Notes under the pieces: model-generated | What the model saw: only the letters and a program-made list of their open reading frames with translations | The model's database searches: none | What the model was told of the DNA's origin: nothing | Program-made: the position numbers and the translations under genes | Part shown: piece after piece, positions 15,413-26,400 of the stretch | How positions within the stretch are numbered: position 1 is the stretch's first letter | Layout of the letters: the number at the start of each line of letters is the position of its first letter | Assembly (NCBI GenBank): GCA_016713585.1 | Contig: JADJOV010000002.1 | Span: forward strand, 248,001 to 312,000 | Length of the DNA stretch: 64,000 bases | Source of the DNA: Bdellovibrionales bacterium | GTDB taxonomy: Bacteria > Bdellovibrionota > Bdellovibrionia > Bdellovibrionales > Bdellovibrionaceae | Direction: 5' to 3'

Positions 15413-16411
15413 TTAGCTCTTGGGTGTTATTGATTTGGCAATTTCAATGATCTTCATCGGGCTTTCATCGGAGCCGCTGCCGCCCTCTAAATAACCTGTA
15501 TTGCCGGCACTGAATACAGCTCTTGTTGCTTCAAGCAATACTGCATTCTTTGTTTGATCATCACTTGCCGCCACGGAAAATGCCTTCAAGGTTCTGAGGC
15601 TGAGAGCTCTATGCCTATTAACGGTAGCTAAGTGTTTCAGTGCCTTATAGTTGCGACCACACCATGCCGATGCTGTGATCAGCATACTTAAAATGATGAC
15701 CTTGGCAATGGACTCCTGCACAATTTGGGGTGTCGATAAATCACCAACATTATGTGCGTAAACCCAGAAGCCGATAGCTGTCAAAATTGTAAGTCCAAGA
15801 CCAACCCCTGCCGCTTTAAGCCACCTGCTTGCTCCTGTGGAAAGCTCTGTACTTTCTTTATCAAAATCCTGAGTGAACACTGCTGCGCCAGCCGAAGCAG
15901 ATGCTGAACGCGCGGCAGTTATAATCTCATCAATTTCTTTTCTTTTAATTTCGATATCTGATTTAGCATCTTCGATAAGATTTCGAGAATCCTCAACCGC
16001 GGAGCTCAATTTTGCGAGGTTCTTATCTACATCACCTTTCTGATATGCCAGAAATGGGATCCAAGGACTTGAGTTTGAATAAAAGTTATCAACTTGCTGA
16101 TGTAATTGGGCAACGAGCGAGTCCCTTGTCGCCTGTGCATTTGTTAAAATCGTGAACTTATCAATTTGTTCAAGAATCGGTGTAAGTTGATTGGCGGCTT
16201 GAATAATTTGATTGGTTGCAGCGTCCGGTAAAAATTCGAGGGGCAAAATTTTGAGGTAGTCGAGAATACTCTTCGCTCTTTTCAGGTCAAGTTCAGCATC
16301 TTCAAATTTGATAACACCCCATTCTGGTCGTGAAATTAAACTCTTAGCATAATACGAGAGGGCCTTATCCAAAACAGTATTAAGAGTGGTTAGTTGTTGC
16401 TGATTTGCCAT
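15413..16411 (-). CDS. Two-helix membrane protein with coiled coil
   Basis: 332-aa protein. Residues 125-170 are charged and helical, probably coiled coil. Two hydrophobic segments follow at about 200-219 (GVGLGLTILTAIGFWVYA) and 236-252 (AKVIILSMLITASAW), then a soluble C-terminal part (RTLKAFSVAASDDQTKNAVL). The start at 16411 is set by GGAGG 9 bases upstream; an open frame continues to 16453. Function unknown. Being encoded with a PIN nuclease and an ImmA-type protease, it could be a membrane sensor or effector, but nothing in its sequence shows that. Confidence 0.75.
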   Translation of the reverse strand: MANQQQLTTLNTVLDKALSYYAKSLISRPEWGVIKFEDAELDLKRAKSILDYLKILPLEFLPDAATNQIIQAANQLTPILEQIDKFTILTNAQATRDSLVAQLHQQVDNFYSNSSPWIPFLAYQKGDVDKNLAKLSSAVEDSRNLIEDAKSDIEIKRKEIDEIITAARSASASAGAAVFTQDFDKESTELSTGASRWLKAAGVGLGLTILTAIGFWVYAHNVGDLSTPQIVQESIAKVIILSMLITASAWCGRNYKALKHLATVNRHRALSLRTLKAFSVAASDDQTKNAVLLEATRAVFSAGNTGYLEGGSGSDESPMKIIEIAKSITPKS

Positions 16412-16433
16412 ATTTATTTTCCTCCAAAAGCGA

Positions 16434-16997
16434 TCATGGTAAGTCCTCACCAAAGATACGTTTGTAATCTATTTTCAAATCCTTTGGGCAGTCAGCCATA
16501 TGCCACCAATACCCTGCGACAGATTTAATAATTTCTAATTTAATGTGTTTATGATCGAACATCAGCTTTAGAAGTTCGAGCGTTGACATGACCTTCACCC
16601 CAAGCTGAGAGGCGACCTCCGCCATGTCGGTGTCATCGGTTACTATCGAAATTTCGAGAATGAGAGCGTATGTGATTCCGTTAATATCGGCTTTTGAAAG
16701 GCCCGTAAACCCTAGCTGATTGGCGATACCCAGCACAGTAGCCCAGTCCTCTTTGAATTGCTTCTTCTGCTTGTTACTGAGGGACAAGCCGCCCTTGCGA
16801 TTGGCGACATACTCAGGATTTGAAAACCAACCAAACTTCAGTTGAAGACGCTGGCTTTGGCTGAATTCCTTTTCCAAATCTTCCGTGATGACAATCTGTC
16901 TTGGTGGCTGACCAAATGATGTTTTCAGTAGCGGATGAATAGTCTGAGCAAGTCTGAAATAGACGTTCGTGTCTATGAGGATTCTAATTTGTGACAT
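16434..16997 (-). CDS. PIN-domain ribonuclease-like protein
   Basis: 187-aa protein with the PIN acidic residues in order: ILIDTNVYF (first Asp), EDLEKEF (Glu), SKADINGITYALI (Asp) and IVTDDTDMAEVASQLGVKV (Asp pair). PIN proteins are metal-dependent RNases, often toxins. Its start overlaps the end of the XRE-ImmA gene by 14 bp. Zn-peptidase/XRE genes adjacent to PIN genes are a recurrent toxin-antitoxin-like pairing in the literature. The C-terminal 50 residues (VAGYWWHMADCPKDLKIDYK) are an unassigned extension. Confidence 0.75.
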   Translation of the reverse strand: MSQIRILIDTNVYFRLAQTIHPLLKTSFGQPPRQIVITEDLEKEFSQSQRLQLKFGWFSNPEYVANRKGGLSLSNKQKKQFKEDWATVLGIANQLGFTGLSKADINGITYALILEISIVTDDTDMAEVASQLGVKVMSTLELLKLMFDHKHIKLEIIKSVAGYWWHMADCPKDLKIDYKRIFGEDLP

Positions 16998-18105
16998 TCA
17001 TCAGATCCTCAAATATAGACTGCGCGTCGTGAGCAGGTATATTGAGAACCCGACTTATAATCGAGGCCGACTTCCTGTTCTCTTTCAAATACGCTTTCAA
17101 TCCATTGAAAAACGGTGATTCAAAATCATCAGCCAACTTGATGTAGTCGATAGCTGAAGGTTTTTTGTCATTGAAGATTGCTTCGCTGACTAGTTTATAT
17201 TGTTTGTTAAAATTCGTAACGACTCCGCCAAATGAAGGAATTGAAAATTCTGGCAAGTTATGAGCTTTGGCGTATTTATTAACTTCGCCAAGAACCGTCC
17301 ACATTGAAATCATGTATTCGGTTGCTACCTTTTTAATTCGAAGAATTTTCTTTGCGTCAGACAGTTTCGACAAAGTTGCATATTCATCTTTTGCCAAGCG
17401 AATTGGAAATAGTAATGCCCCAGCAAAATTGTCGGCAAAGTCTTCGCCATCATTCCCACGCAATTCTGGCGCAAGGATATGACCGATTTCATGTGACATC
17501 CAAAATTTGAAATCAAGTGGACTTGTATCAAGGTTCAAGAAGATCCAAGTGGTCATTGATTTTGGAAGATGGATATGAAGTGCGTTTTCGTGAGAGTTAA
17601 TTCTCCCCCATAAAACAGGAATCAAAACAGAGTGAAGCTCCTTAAAAACCCCAATAAGCTCATGGTAGTCGATAACATCTTTCAGTTTCTTCGACGTTCG
17701 AAATTCTGCCACCACATCCTGAATGAATAAGTAGTCATTGCGAGGATTGATAACCGTTGAAGGTTTTCTGTGCTTCGGGAAACCCATGTAAGGAACGAGC
17801 GGTTCGATGGCCTTGCCCATATTTACGGCCGTTTCAATATGACCATCGGTTGTCTTTGTTCCCGCTTTCTTACGAAAGGCAACGACTGGCTCCATGCTGG
17901 AATCAATTACGAATAATTCTTTGTATGGAATTTTTAAGGCTCGTGTTAAACCGAGGATGTTTTTAGGTTGAGGTGACTTTGCACCATCAAGCCAATTATA
18001 AATAATTTCTCTGCTTACATCCAAAGCCTTAGCCAGGTTCTGTACGCTGAGTCCAAGCTCTTTCATTTTGTGCTTGATTAGAATCGAATTTAACTGCTGT
18101 TCCAT
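16984..18105 (-). CDS. XRE regulator fused to ImmA/IrrE metallopeptidase
   Basis: 373-aa protein. Residues 1-65 form a Cro/C1 helix-turn-helix (LGLSVQNLAKALDVSREIIY). Residues about 140-245 form an ImmA/IrrE-type zinc peptidase: HEIGH at 205-209 and third-ligand segment GEDFADNFAGALLFP near 220-234. Such proteins repress an operon and are cleaved or cleave a partner after a signal. The start at 18105 follows a GATAGGA ribosome site about 9 bases upstream; a longer frame to 18141 runs through the promoter-like TTGACA. First gene of the PIN/membrane/unknown cluster. Confidence 0.85.
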   Translation of the reverse strand: MEQQLNSILIKHKMKELGLSVQNLAKALDVSREIIYNWLDGAKSPQPKNILGLTRALKIPYKELFVIDSSMEPVVAFRKKAGTKTTDGHIETAVNMGKAIEPLVPYMGFPKHRKPSTVINPRNDYLFIQDVVAEFRTSKKLKDVIDYHELIGVFKELHSVLIPVLWGRINSHENALHIHLPKSMTTWIFLNLDTSPLDFKFWMSHEIGHILAPELRGNDGEDFADNFAGALLFPIRLAKDEYATLSKLSDAKKILRIKKVATEYMISMWTVLGEVNKYAKAHNLPEFSIPSFGGVVTNFNKQYKLVSEAIFNDKKPSAIDYIKLADDFESPFFNGLKAYLKENRKSASIISRVLNIPAHDAQSIFEDLMNVTN

Positions 18106-18124
18106 ATAATACATCCTATCCCAG

Positions 18125-18142
18125 TTGTCAACTTTTGTCAAC
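18125..18142 (-). promoter_or_regulatory. Direct-repeat operator upstream of the XRE-ImmA gene
   Basis: Two copies of TTGTCAAC (18125-18132 and 18135-18142) lie one helical turn apart just upstream of the start codon. On the coding strand they contain TTGACA, a good -35 sequence, with TATTAT downstream close to the start. Likely promoter and operator for autoregulation by the XRE domain. Confidence 0.45.
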
Positions 18143-18227
18143 CGATTGATCGGCCAATATAATCAAGTACTTGAGGCCAAATTTATGAAAACTAGACCCA
18201 CATCCTCACGCCCACCATAAGGCAAAA

Positions 18228-20078
18228 CTAGGCAGGAAATAGCTTACCCACAAGAAACCTATGAAGATTTTCGATGTATGGCGAAATTTCTTCTGGAGGG
18301 TACGAATCTACCAGCTCTTTGGTTTTAGTCACGGAAAAGCCCGCTAGGTTTTGATTGGCATCCAAATTACAAATACGTTTTTGAATAAACCTTTTGCAAT
18401 CAACTGTCGCTATGGTCTCTTCGTTCCCACCTGCGAATGCCTGTAAAAGCTGATCAACCGTCAGATTAACTCCCGTGGTTCCAATTTGACCAACAGATTC
18501 GGTCCCCAACAACCACGTCAATAGGGATGGGACTAGCAGGTAGTTTTCAATTTCTCTTCTGTGCCAAGAGATTCCGTATGTCTTAAATCCGTATGGTCGC
18601 GTTCGTTCGGTGTTCAGCTCGTCTTCAGTTATCAAATTTAATGTTGTGGTATAGCTGCCGCGAAGATCCCTGGTGTCACGGTCAAAGATCACAACAACAT
18701 TCTTCAGAAGTTTGGACTGTTGATCTTGCGGTGAAAGCTCCTTTTTGAAATATGTCATAACATCAGTAGCAAACCTGTATTTCGAATTCTCAGAAGTCAC
18801 CGTTGTAATTTGGTCAGACGTTATTTTGTGAGTAACAATCTGTTCTTCAAGCCGCTGATCAAACCTTTCCCCCAGTTTTCTTTTGGCTAACGTTAAAAAC
18901 ATCAACCAGTCTTGATAGTCATCAATGACAACTAGATTAGGAACATTTCTGAAGCCCAATGCGAGAACTCTGGAGGTTGTCTCTTGGTTGTCAAATATGT
19001 TGGAGAGTTCTGCAACGTAGTCTCTACCGGAAACAATTTGGCCTGATTTCAGGGCCATTATCCTAGTTGAATCGCAGTACTTCAAACTTGTCGGATTATG
19101 GGTTGTCGTCAAAAAACATCCCTTGGCCTGTGAGGCCCGACTCCAAAGGGACGGGATCATCCTTTGATGAACGTGGGAATCCATTTCATCAAGCAGTAGT
19201 ACGGTACTGGGGTCATCGAATAAATCAATGATTGCATAGGTCATTAGCAGTTGATACTCGCCATCACTGAGATCACGATTTGAAAATTGCGCTCCCGACC
19301 TCTCAACAATCAGCTTCGAATCAGCCAAAGGGTAAATCGAGTCATTAAGACTTCCCAAGCTCAGGGCAACAATCAATTTTCTTATTAGCTGCAACCGACG
19401 CAAGCCAGGTTCATTTACTTCTTGTGGTAGTTGATTAAACAAGATTTCTGCCAATTCCAAAAGACCTGAGAAAAGTTTATCAGAAAGAACTTTGTTCGGA
19501 CTGGTCAGCTCCTTGGCCGGCACTTCAGAAAACTTTATGTTTTTGCTGAAGCCCCGCTTGTACTCCGCGAGCTCCGTACCAATCAATTTCTCCACCACCG
19601 ATATGAAACTAGACGTTATCATTTCAGGTTGCTTTTCAATCCTCTGGAGAAGATCTTTTTTCACTGTAATCTTTGATTCAAGATCCGTTAGAAAATACTT
19701 GTGTTGTTCCAGAAAACTGAAAACAAGTGATGGCTTCTCCTCTGTCGAACTGAATGCCGCAAGCGTTATCAAAAATGGAGCCCATGACAGATCGAAAAGA
19801 AACTTATTTAGTGACAAGTCCTTTAGTGTCTCAATTTTCCATCTGTTCTTGCTGCGATATTTGTCAAAGATTGAAAGAAGTTTTCATTCGGACCAGATGT
19901 AAAGCATACCGCTGTCTGATCAGGCGAATCATCTATAAGCTGAAGAAACACTGACTCCAGCAAGGAAGATTTTCCAGAACCATTTTCCACCAACAAAAAC
20001 AGTCAATCCTGGTCGCAAACTCAGGGTGTGTTCATGGATATTTTTTCGACTCCTGATCGTAACTTCTTCAACGGTCAT
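18228..20078 (-). CDS. AAA ATPase with TOPRIM/DUF4435-like C-terminus, coupled to hsdM
   Basis: About 617-aa ABC/SMC-like ATPase. Walker A is ENGSGKSSLLESVF near residue 30, the signature-like segment is DLSDGEYQLLMTYA, and Walker B is TVLLLDEMDSHVHQRM with a following TTTHNPTS switch. The C-terminal half has VVVIFDRDTRDLRG and WHRREIENYLL, as in OLD/DUF4435-type proteins; the usual TOPRIM Glu is not evident (NLVVIDDYQDW). Two frame changes, near 19981-19995 and in T4 at 19835-19838, are needed to read it whole. The ATG overlaps the hsdM stop as ATGA, so it belongs to the restriction operon. Likely a DNA-directed defence ATPase or nuclease. Confidence 0.75.
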
Positions 20079-21532
20079 TTCGTTTTCAACTCACTGACGA
20101 GGTCATCAACGCTCCTCATCGCCTGGGCAAGTAGCTCTTTGATCTCTAGGGCGTATTCTTCAGGCTCACGAAGTTCGACTTCCTCTGGTCCATGTGGGTT
20201 GTAATGACCAGCAGATAAATTGCATCCGCTATCCAAAATCTTGGAAACAGGAACAAGCCAGCTTTTTCTGTTTCCGGCCGTTTCTTGGCGAGCTTCAATA
20301 GTTCTTCAAAATGCTTTTCAGTAATGCCAGCTTTTTTTGTAAGCTTCTTTTCTTCATGTAGCGAAACTTCATAGAACCAAACATCTTTAGTTCGTTTTGC
20401 TTTATCGAAAAATATCAGCGATGTTTTGACTGCACTGTACGGAAGAAAAACGCCAGCGGGCAGACTGACCACCGTATGCAGATTGCAGTCAGTAAGAAGC
20501 TTCTTCTTTACATCCTGATAGGCAGCGTTTGTTTGAAACAATACTCCCTCCGGAACTACCAAGGCCGCCCGTCCGCCGTTTTTCAATGTCTTTTCGATAT
20601 GCTGAAGAAACAGAAGTTCGGTCGCTCCAGACTCAACCGGAAAGTTTTTTTGAATCAATGGTTGCTCTTTCCCGCCGAATGGAGGGTTTGCTAGGATGAT
20701 GTCGTACTTGTCGCGCTCATCAATTTGCCGAATGTCGGTTTGCAGGGTGTTCTCTTTTGAAATTCGTGGATAATCGAGACCGTGCAATGTCAGATTCATC
20801 AGGCAAAGAACGTAAGGCAATGGTGTCTTTTCTTTGCCATAGAATGTTTTGTTATTCAGAATCTTACGAGTCTCGGTCGTTTTCGCCTTTGGCTCCAGGT
20901 ATAGATGCGCTTGTGCTAAAAAACCCACCAGTTCCACAAGCTGGGTCGTAAATGGTTTCACCAATCTTGGGATCTACCATCTGGATCATCGTTTTGATCA
21001 AAGGCCGCGGAGTATAGTACTCGCCAGCATTGCCGCCACCTTCACCCATATTTCTGAGCAAGTCTTCATAGATATGCGAAATCGCGAAAGCCTCTTCACC
21101 GACATCGAAATGAATTTGTTGAATTTTTTCGATTACATCTTTGAGTAAAAATCCGGAGTTTACGCGATTCTGCGTGTTCTTAAATATCGCGGATATGATA
21201 TCACGCGGATCACCTTCCTTCATTCCCTTCAACGAGGCAAGGTATGGGATAAGGTCGTCATTAATCCATTTTGAGAGTTCTTTACCTGTCTTCCCGTGTT
21301 TAACATCAGTCCACACTGACCATTGATACTCTTTTTTTAGGAATGGGTGATATTCATCGCCCTCAAGTTTAGCTTGGGATTTTCGTTCCCTTTCTTTATC
21401 GTCAAAAAATTTGAGATAGAGAAGCCATGAAAGTGCTTCTGTGTATTGCCAAGCACCAGTAATTCCGTCGTCCGTTCTGAGTATATCACAACATTGATTT
21501 ATGATGTTGGTTAACTGTGATTTTGATGTCAT
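20075..21532 (-). CDS. hsdM: Type I restriction-modification methyltransferase HsdM (two frameshifts)
   Basis: About 486-aa N6-adenine methyltransferase. The helical N-terminal domain (ITGAWQYTEALSWLLYLKFF) is followed by GEYYTPRPLI, motif I YDPACGTGGF and motif IV ILANPPFGG, and the C-terminus VEVELREPEEYALEIKELLA-like ends at 20075. The frame changes in an A6 run at 20918-20923 and a T5 run at 20263-20267; both fit missing bases. It starts inside the hsdS stop (ATGA) and its own stop overlaps the ATPase start. With HsdS it forms the modification enzyme. Confidence 0.85.
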
Positions 21533-23010
21533 TTTGTTTTCCTTTTGGATTTGCCCTTTGCCTTCATGGTTAATTCCGAAGTCAATTCACCTTGCTCTCT
21601 TAAATCAACTTCAGTAATTTTTTGAAAAAGTTGGTGAGGTGTTCCCTCGGTAGGTATCTGGGGGACAAGGCGACCGGTGACTGCTGAAGATAAAACAGAA
21701 CTAAAAAGTAGTGAGCAATGAGATTTAATTTGTTTCACAAAATCAATTGATGTTGTGGCTGAATTTAACCGTACTTGAAGTTCTGAAATTGCTCGAAGAG
21801 CCTCTTCCTTTGGCGGTAGCGGAACTAACAGCTGATCTAGGTCCTCCAAATTTATTCCTTTATAGACTCCGCCTCGAACGTAACCAAATAAACATGCAGA
21901 CCCAATGGGTGAAAGTATCCAATTTTGAATCCATAAATTTGAAATTGAATCGAGAAGAGGCACAACTGCCACCTCTCTCGAAACATTAAAACCCTTACAG
22001 TGATCAGGCACAACTGCAACGCCGCCCAAAGTACCTCTAACGTTTACTAACAGCTCGCCACCCCTGAGAATTGTTCGAGAGTACTCATCTGACAGTGCTT
22101 TAGCGATGAGTTTTGGCCCCGACAAATCAATATATCCTGGCCTTACATCGGAGGTTCGCAAGCAAGGCACTCCATTTGGTGTATGCTCGCCCAACTTGAT
22201 AACTCCATAGGTAATACCGCGAGAGTCACATAGATCTGCTAATCTTACCCATTTCCACGATTTAGGAATATCAAATGGAATGTCTTCCTGTTTTATTGGC
22301 GGTAGATCATCTCGTTTTCTTTTCTTGCCATCGCTGTTTTTATTGCGATCATTTTGAATCCGTTGAAGTAGATGGGATGCCGGCTCATCTTCGGAATACT
22401 GCGAGACTAGCTCGCCCCGAAAAACCTTCTGAAGAAGTGCATTCTGATACTTCAAAATCAAATCTTCTGCCTTTGCGAGAAGACTTTCAATGTTACTAAC
22501 TTTATCCAAGACCGCTTCAATTTTTACTACAATCCTGTTCTGTTCATCCAAAGGCGGAATTGCAAAAGGAACTTGTACAAGCTCAGATTTAGTTATGTGA
22601 GTTAGACCGACTCCACCATGAGCTCGTTGTTCAACGAGATGTATGTTAGCTTTCATTTGATAGAAGTAGAATCTTTTCTCGATGCCGTTCTTCAATAGAA
22701 CTTTGAATATGTGTTGATTCAGAACTCCAGTTGGGCCTTTCCAAATTCTAGGACCAAAAGAAGTTCCCAAACTCCCAGACCAACAAAAAAGAAGGTCATC
22801 ATATTCAACCAATATGTTTTTGTCATACTCCCCTTGAAAATAGTTGAACTCAGTTTCGCTTGGATCATCGGCATTTACGTTTTGAATACGAATAATTGGC
22901 AGCCCTGTTTTTGCCCATTCAGTTGACTTAAATGCTCGACCATTTTTGAAGTCAGATACATCGCCAAGCGTTAACTCAACCCAGCTCTCAGGAATATCCA
23001 ATTTAGACAT
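21529..23010 (-). CDS. hsdS: Type I restriction-modification specificity subunit HsdS
   Basis: 493-aa subunit with two target-recognition domains. The first (residues about 1-190) starts SWVELTLGDVSDFKNGRAF and ends PPLDEQNRIVVKIEAVLDKV, the usual conserved spacer helix. The second (about 240-430) starts SWKWVRLADLCDSRGITYGV and ends in PPKEEALRAISELQVRL. It determines the bipartite recognition sequence for both HsdM and HsdR. The TRDs do not allow the target site to be read by eye. Intact. Confidence 0.9.
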   Translation of the reverse strand: MSKLDIPESWVELTLGDVSDFKNGRAFKSTEWAKTGLPIIRIQNVNADDPSETEFNYFQGEYDKNILVEYDDLLFCWSGSLGTSFGPRIWKGPTGVLNQHIFKVLLKNGIEKRFYFYQMKANIHLVEQRAHGGVGLTHITKSELVQVPFAIPPLDEQNRIVVKIEAVLDKVSNIESLLAKAEDLILKYQNALLQKVFRGELVSQYSEDEPASHLLQRIQNDRNKNSDGKKRKRDDLPPIKQEDIPFDIPKSWKWVRLADLCDSRGITYGVIKLGEHTPNGVPCLRTSDVRPGYIDLSGPKLIAKALSDEYSRTILRGGELLVNVRGTLGGVAVVPDHCKGFNVSREVAVVPLLDSISNLWIQNWILSPIGSACLFGYVRGGVYKGINLEDLDQLLVPLPPKEEALRAISELQVRLNSATTSIDFVKQIKSHCSLLFSSVLSSAVTGRLVPQIPTEGTPHQLFQKITEVDLREQGELTSELTMKAKGKSKRKTK

Positions 23011-23082
23011 TGGCTTCTCCCTAAATGCTGATGACCAAACCCGACTGCAAGCAATGCTGTAACATCATCACGGAAAGCAATC

Positions 23083-23433
23083 TCACTTCGCACACAGTAT
23101 TCCCCTGACGAATTCCAAATCAATCCCATCAATCGTCATATCCTTGCTCGCTTGCTCTACTCTTCTTGGACTTGAAAATGCAGCCTTCAGCTCATCCGCA
23201 GTTTCAAATAGTTCACGAATTTTCTGCGCCTGTTGTCGAATCATCAGCTCTGGACTGACCCGATCTTCTTGCCCATAGAGTTCATCGAATTCAATTCCCG
23301 CAAGCTTCGCACGTCCAATCGCAATGGTTTCTTCGTCCAAATCCAATATCTCTTCAGGGTGTGGCTGAACTTCAATCGTTGGGACTGTTGAAGCCATACG
23401 AACGATGTTATTCTTATCCTTCACAAAACTCAT
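23083..23433 (-). CDS. Small unknown protein between hsdR and hsdS
   Basis: 116-aa acidic protein (VQPHPEEILDLDEETIAIGR, ELMIRQQAQKIRELFETADE). Its start overlaps the hsdR stop by 4 bases (ATGA), so it is part of the restriction operon. No family recognised. It might be a detached C-terminal domain of HsdR or an accessory regulator; the sequence does not decide. Confidence 0.55.
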   Translation of the reverse strand: MSFVKDKNNIVRMASTVPTIEVQPHPEEILDLDEETIAIGRAKLAGIEFDELYGQEDRVSPELMIRQQAQKIRELFETADELKAAFSSPRRVEQASKDMTIDGIDLEFVRGILCAK

Positions 23434-26400
23434 GCGACCACCCGAACGTCATACAATGCGTTTTGAATTCCGCTTACGATTTTCTGCAGGTTGTCGGGAC
23501 CGCCGGCGATGCTTTGAATGTCAGAGAAAGACCCATACTGGCGCATTGTTGCTGTCTGCCAGAATTCTTTGCTGACTGTAAATGAATCGAACTGTGAATC
23601 TTGATAAACTCGAATCATTGACTGTATGAGGGCATTTTGCTTATCATCGCCGCCCGTGAAAGCTGTTGGGTTCAGGGTCTTTGCTTTTTCGGCGCGATCA
23701 AATTTAGTTAAGAACCGATTTCCATAGACCATGCTCGAAAGCACGTCGTACAGATCGACTTCTTTGATCTGGTATTTAGAGGCGAATATGTTTTCAAGTG
23801 CATGGATTTGCAGACCAAGTTCCGCAGCTTCAGTTTCAAGAAAGTGTCGTCGAGATTTGATATCCTTCCAAGCCTGATTAAACGCATGAGCATCTTTGAA
23901 CTTCTTCAAAAATAGTTCAGACTGAAAAACTGTAAACTTGTCAGCCGTAAGTGGACGACCATCTGGCCCGGTGAAACTAATAGACTCTGCGGCCATAGTT
24001 ACTTGGCCTCGCATAAAGTCTTCGCTCATTCGATATCGAAGTTGCTCGATTGTCTCTTCGTCAGTTTCTTCAAAAATTCCTGTTGAGGTTCCCACTTCTT
24101 CGTTGCTTGCGATGGGTACTGGATCGTCAGGGTTCAGGCCAGCCGAAATTGCCTCGGCATCAGTTGAATTTATTGGCGGCTCTGATACATCAATACCACC
24201 CTCGTCAATGACTTCGACTGCTTCGTCATCCCACTGTGGATCATAGAATAATTGAGTTGAATGATTGGCATATTCGAGAATGAAAAATCCAAGTTTTTCC
24301 TTGGCCTTGTTTGGATGAGGATAAACCCGAGTGCCACGGCCAATGATTTGTTTGAACTCAACGATTGATCCAACGTTTCTGAATACGACAACATTCTTGA
24401 TGCTCTGAACATCGACACCCGTAGTAAGAAGTTTTGAAGTCGTCACGACCACCGGGTATCGACCTTCAAGGTTTTTGAAATCTTCTAAGTGCGGGTACTT
24501 GCCGTTGGAATCTTTGTCGTTGCCGGTGATTCGCACCGCAAATGGATGATTGAATTCCAGCTTGTACCGTTCATTGTATTTATTGAAAGCCTCTTGAGTG
24601 TACTTTGCCATGTCGGCTGCGTGTTTCTGATCAACACAAAAAACAATCGTCTTTCCAGTGATATCAGTTTCCCATAAATGCCGAAGCAAATGATACGCAA
24701 AGGCTCTTGTTCTTTGTGGGATCGAAAGTTCACGTTCAAAGTCAGGCGTGAGGTAGTCCTTCACTTCGAGCTTTCGGCCAGCAACATCTTTGATTTCTGT
24801 ATGTTCAGGTCTGTATCCAAGAGCGTCGATATTCGAAGTTACACGCTTAATTATATATGGACTCAAGAATCCATCTGAAGTTCCCCCGTTTCAGTGGACA
24901 CATTTTCTAAAAAAAGATTGAGTCCAGAAACAAGGGGGAATCTATGGGCAAAAAGACAATTCGAAAGTACACTTCAGAGTTTAAACAACAAGCAGCTGGG
25001 CTGGCAAATAGAATTGGCACCCGAAAGGCTGCGGAGCAACTGGGGTACCGGTGACGACATTGTATCAATGGAAAGGGAAAGAGGAAAAGGGTAAGCCTCA
25101 ATCCAAGAAAGAGGAAGTCAATCTGGAGGCTGAAAACAAACAGCTCCGCAAGGAAGTTGAAGAGTTAAAAAAAGTGAATTTTATTCTCAAGAAAGCAGCG
25201 GCTTTTTTTCACAGGACCATCTGAAATAAAGTTTCAAATGGTCCAGGATCTCACACCGAGGGTGTCACGGTGAAATTACTTTGCGACACGGTCGAGGTCA
25301 GCAAGAGCGGTTTTTATGCCTGGTCTAGCCGACCAGAGTCTGAGCGTGCGGCTGAGAATGCGCTTATAACCGAGCGTATTCGGGCTATATACGAGAAATC
25401 GGATCGAACCTATGGCTCGCCCAGGATAACGGCGACACTTCGATCTGAGGGCCTTGGGTGCGGCGAGAATAGGGTAGCTAGGTTAATGCGTAAAAATGAG
25501 ATTGTGTCGGAGTCAGTGAAAAAATTTAAAATCACGACCACAGACTCAAACCATGATTTGCCGATCGCTGAGAGAATTTTTGAAACTGAAAATGTTGATG
25601 CAGTAATGGCTCCGAATCAGGTCTGGGCAGGCGACATCACCTACATTGCGACAGAGGAAGGGTGGCTTTTTTTGGCAATATTTTTGGATTTATTCACACG
25701 TAAAGTGGTTGGGTTTTCTTGCGATGACAACATGAGGGTGGAATTGGTTTTAAATGCACTCTCCATGGCGTTGGGGCGGCAAGAAGTGGTTGATGGCGAA
25801 CTCATCGCCCACTCTGATTTTTGAGTGGATTGAAACTTGGTATAATCGTCAGAGACTCCACTCGTCTCTTGGCTACATGAGTCCTGACGATTACGAAAAA
25901 ATGGCGCTAGCCAGCTGATTTTTGTGTCCACTTTTTCGGGGGAAGATCAATCTTCGATTCCATCCTTGAGCGAGTAATTGACGATTGGATCGCCAAAATA
26001 GGTGTACGTATTATTATTTTCGTCACGCTTTGGAGTGGCGGTTAGTCCAACTTGAACAGCAGATTTGAAGTATTCAAGCAGTCTAAACCAAGATCCTTCC
26101 TGATTTGTACCGCCCCTATGGGCCTCGTCGATGACAATCAAGTCAAAGAAATCACGATCAAACTCTTTGTAGCGATCAGGTCGGCCGGTTGCATTTCCTT
26201 CTTCATCAATTCCAACAAGTGATTGATATATTCCAAAATAGACTGCGCGACCTTGCGGAAATTTGTCGTCGTCGGGTGACATTCGATAGCAAGAGTCCTT
26301 ATCGAAAGCATTGTCGAAGTCTTTGAAGGCTTGGTCGGCCAACAGGTTTCGATCAACAATGAATAAGATTCGTTTTGAAACGCCGGACTTCCAAAGTTTA

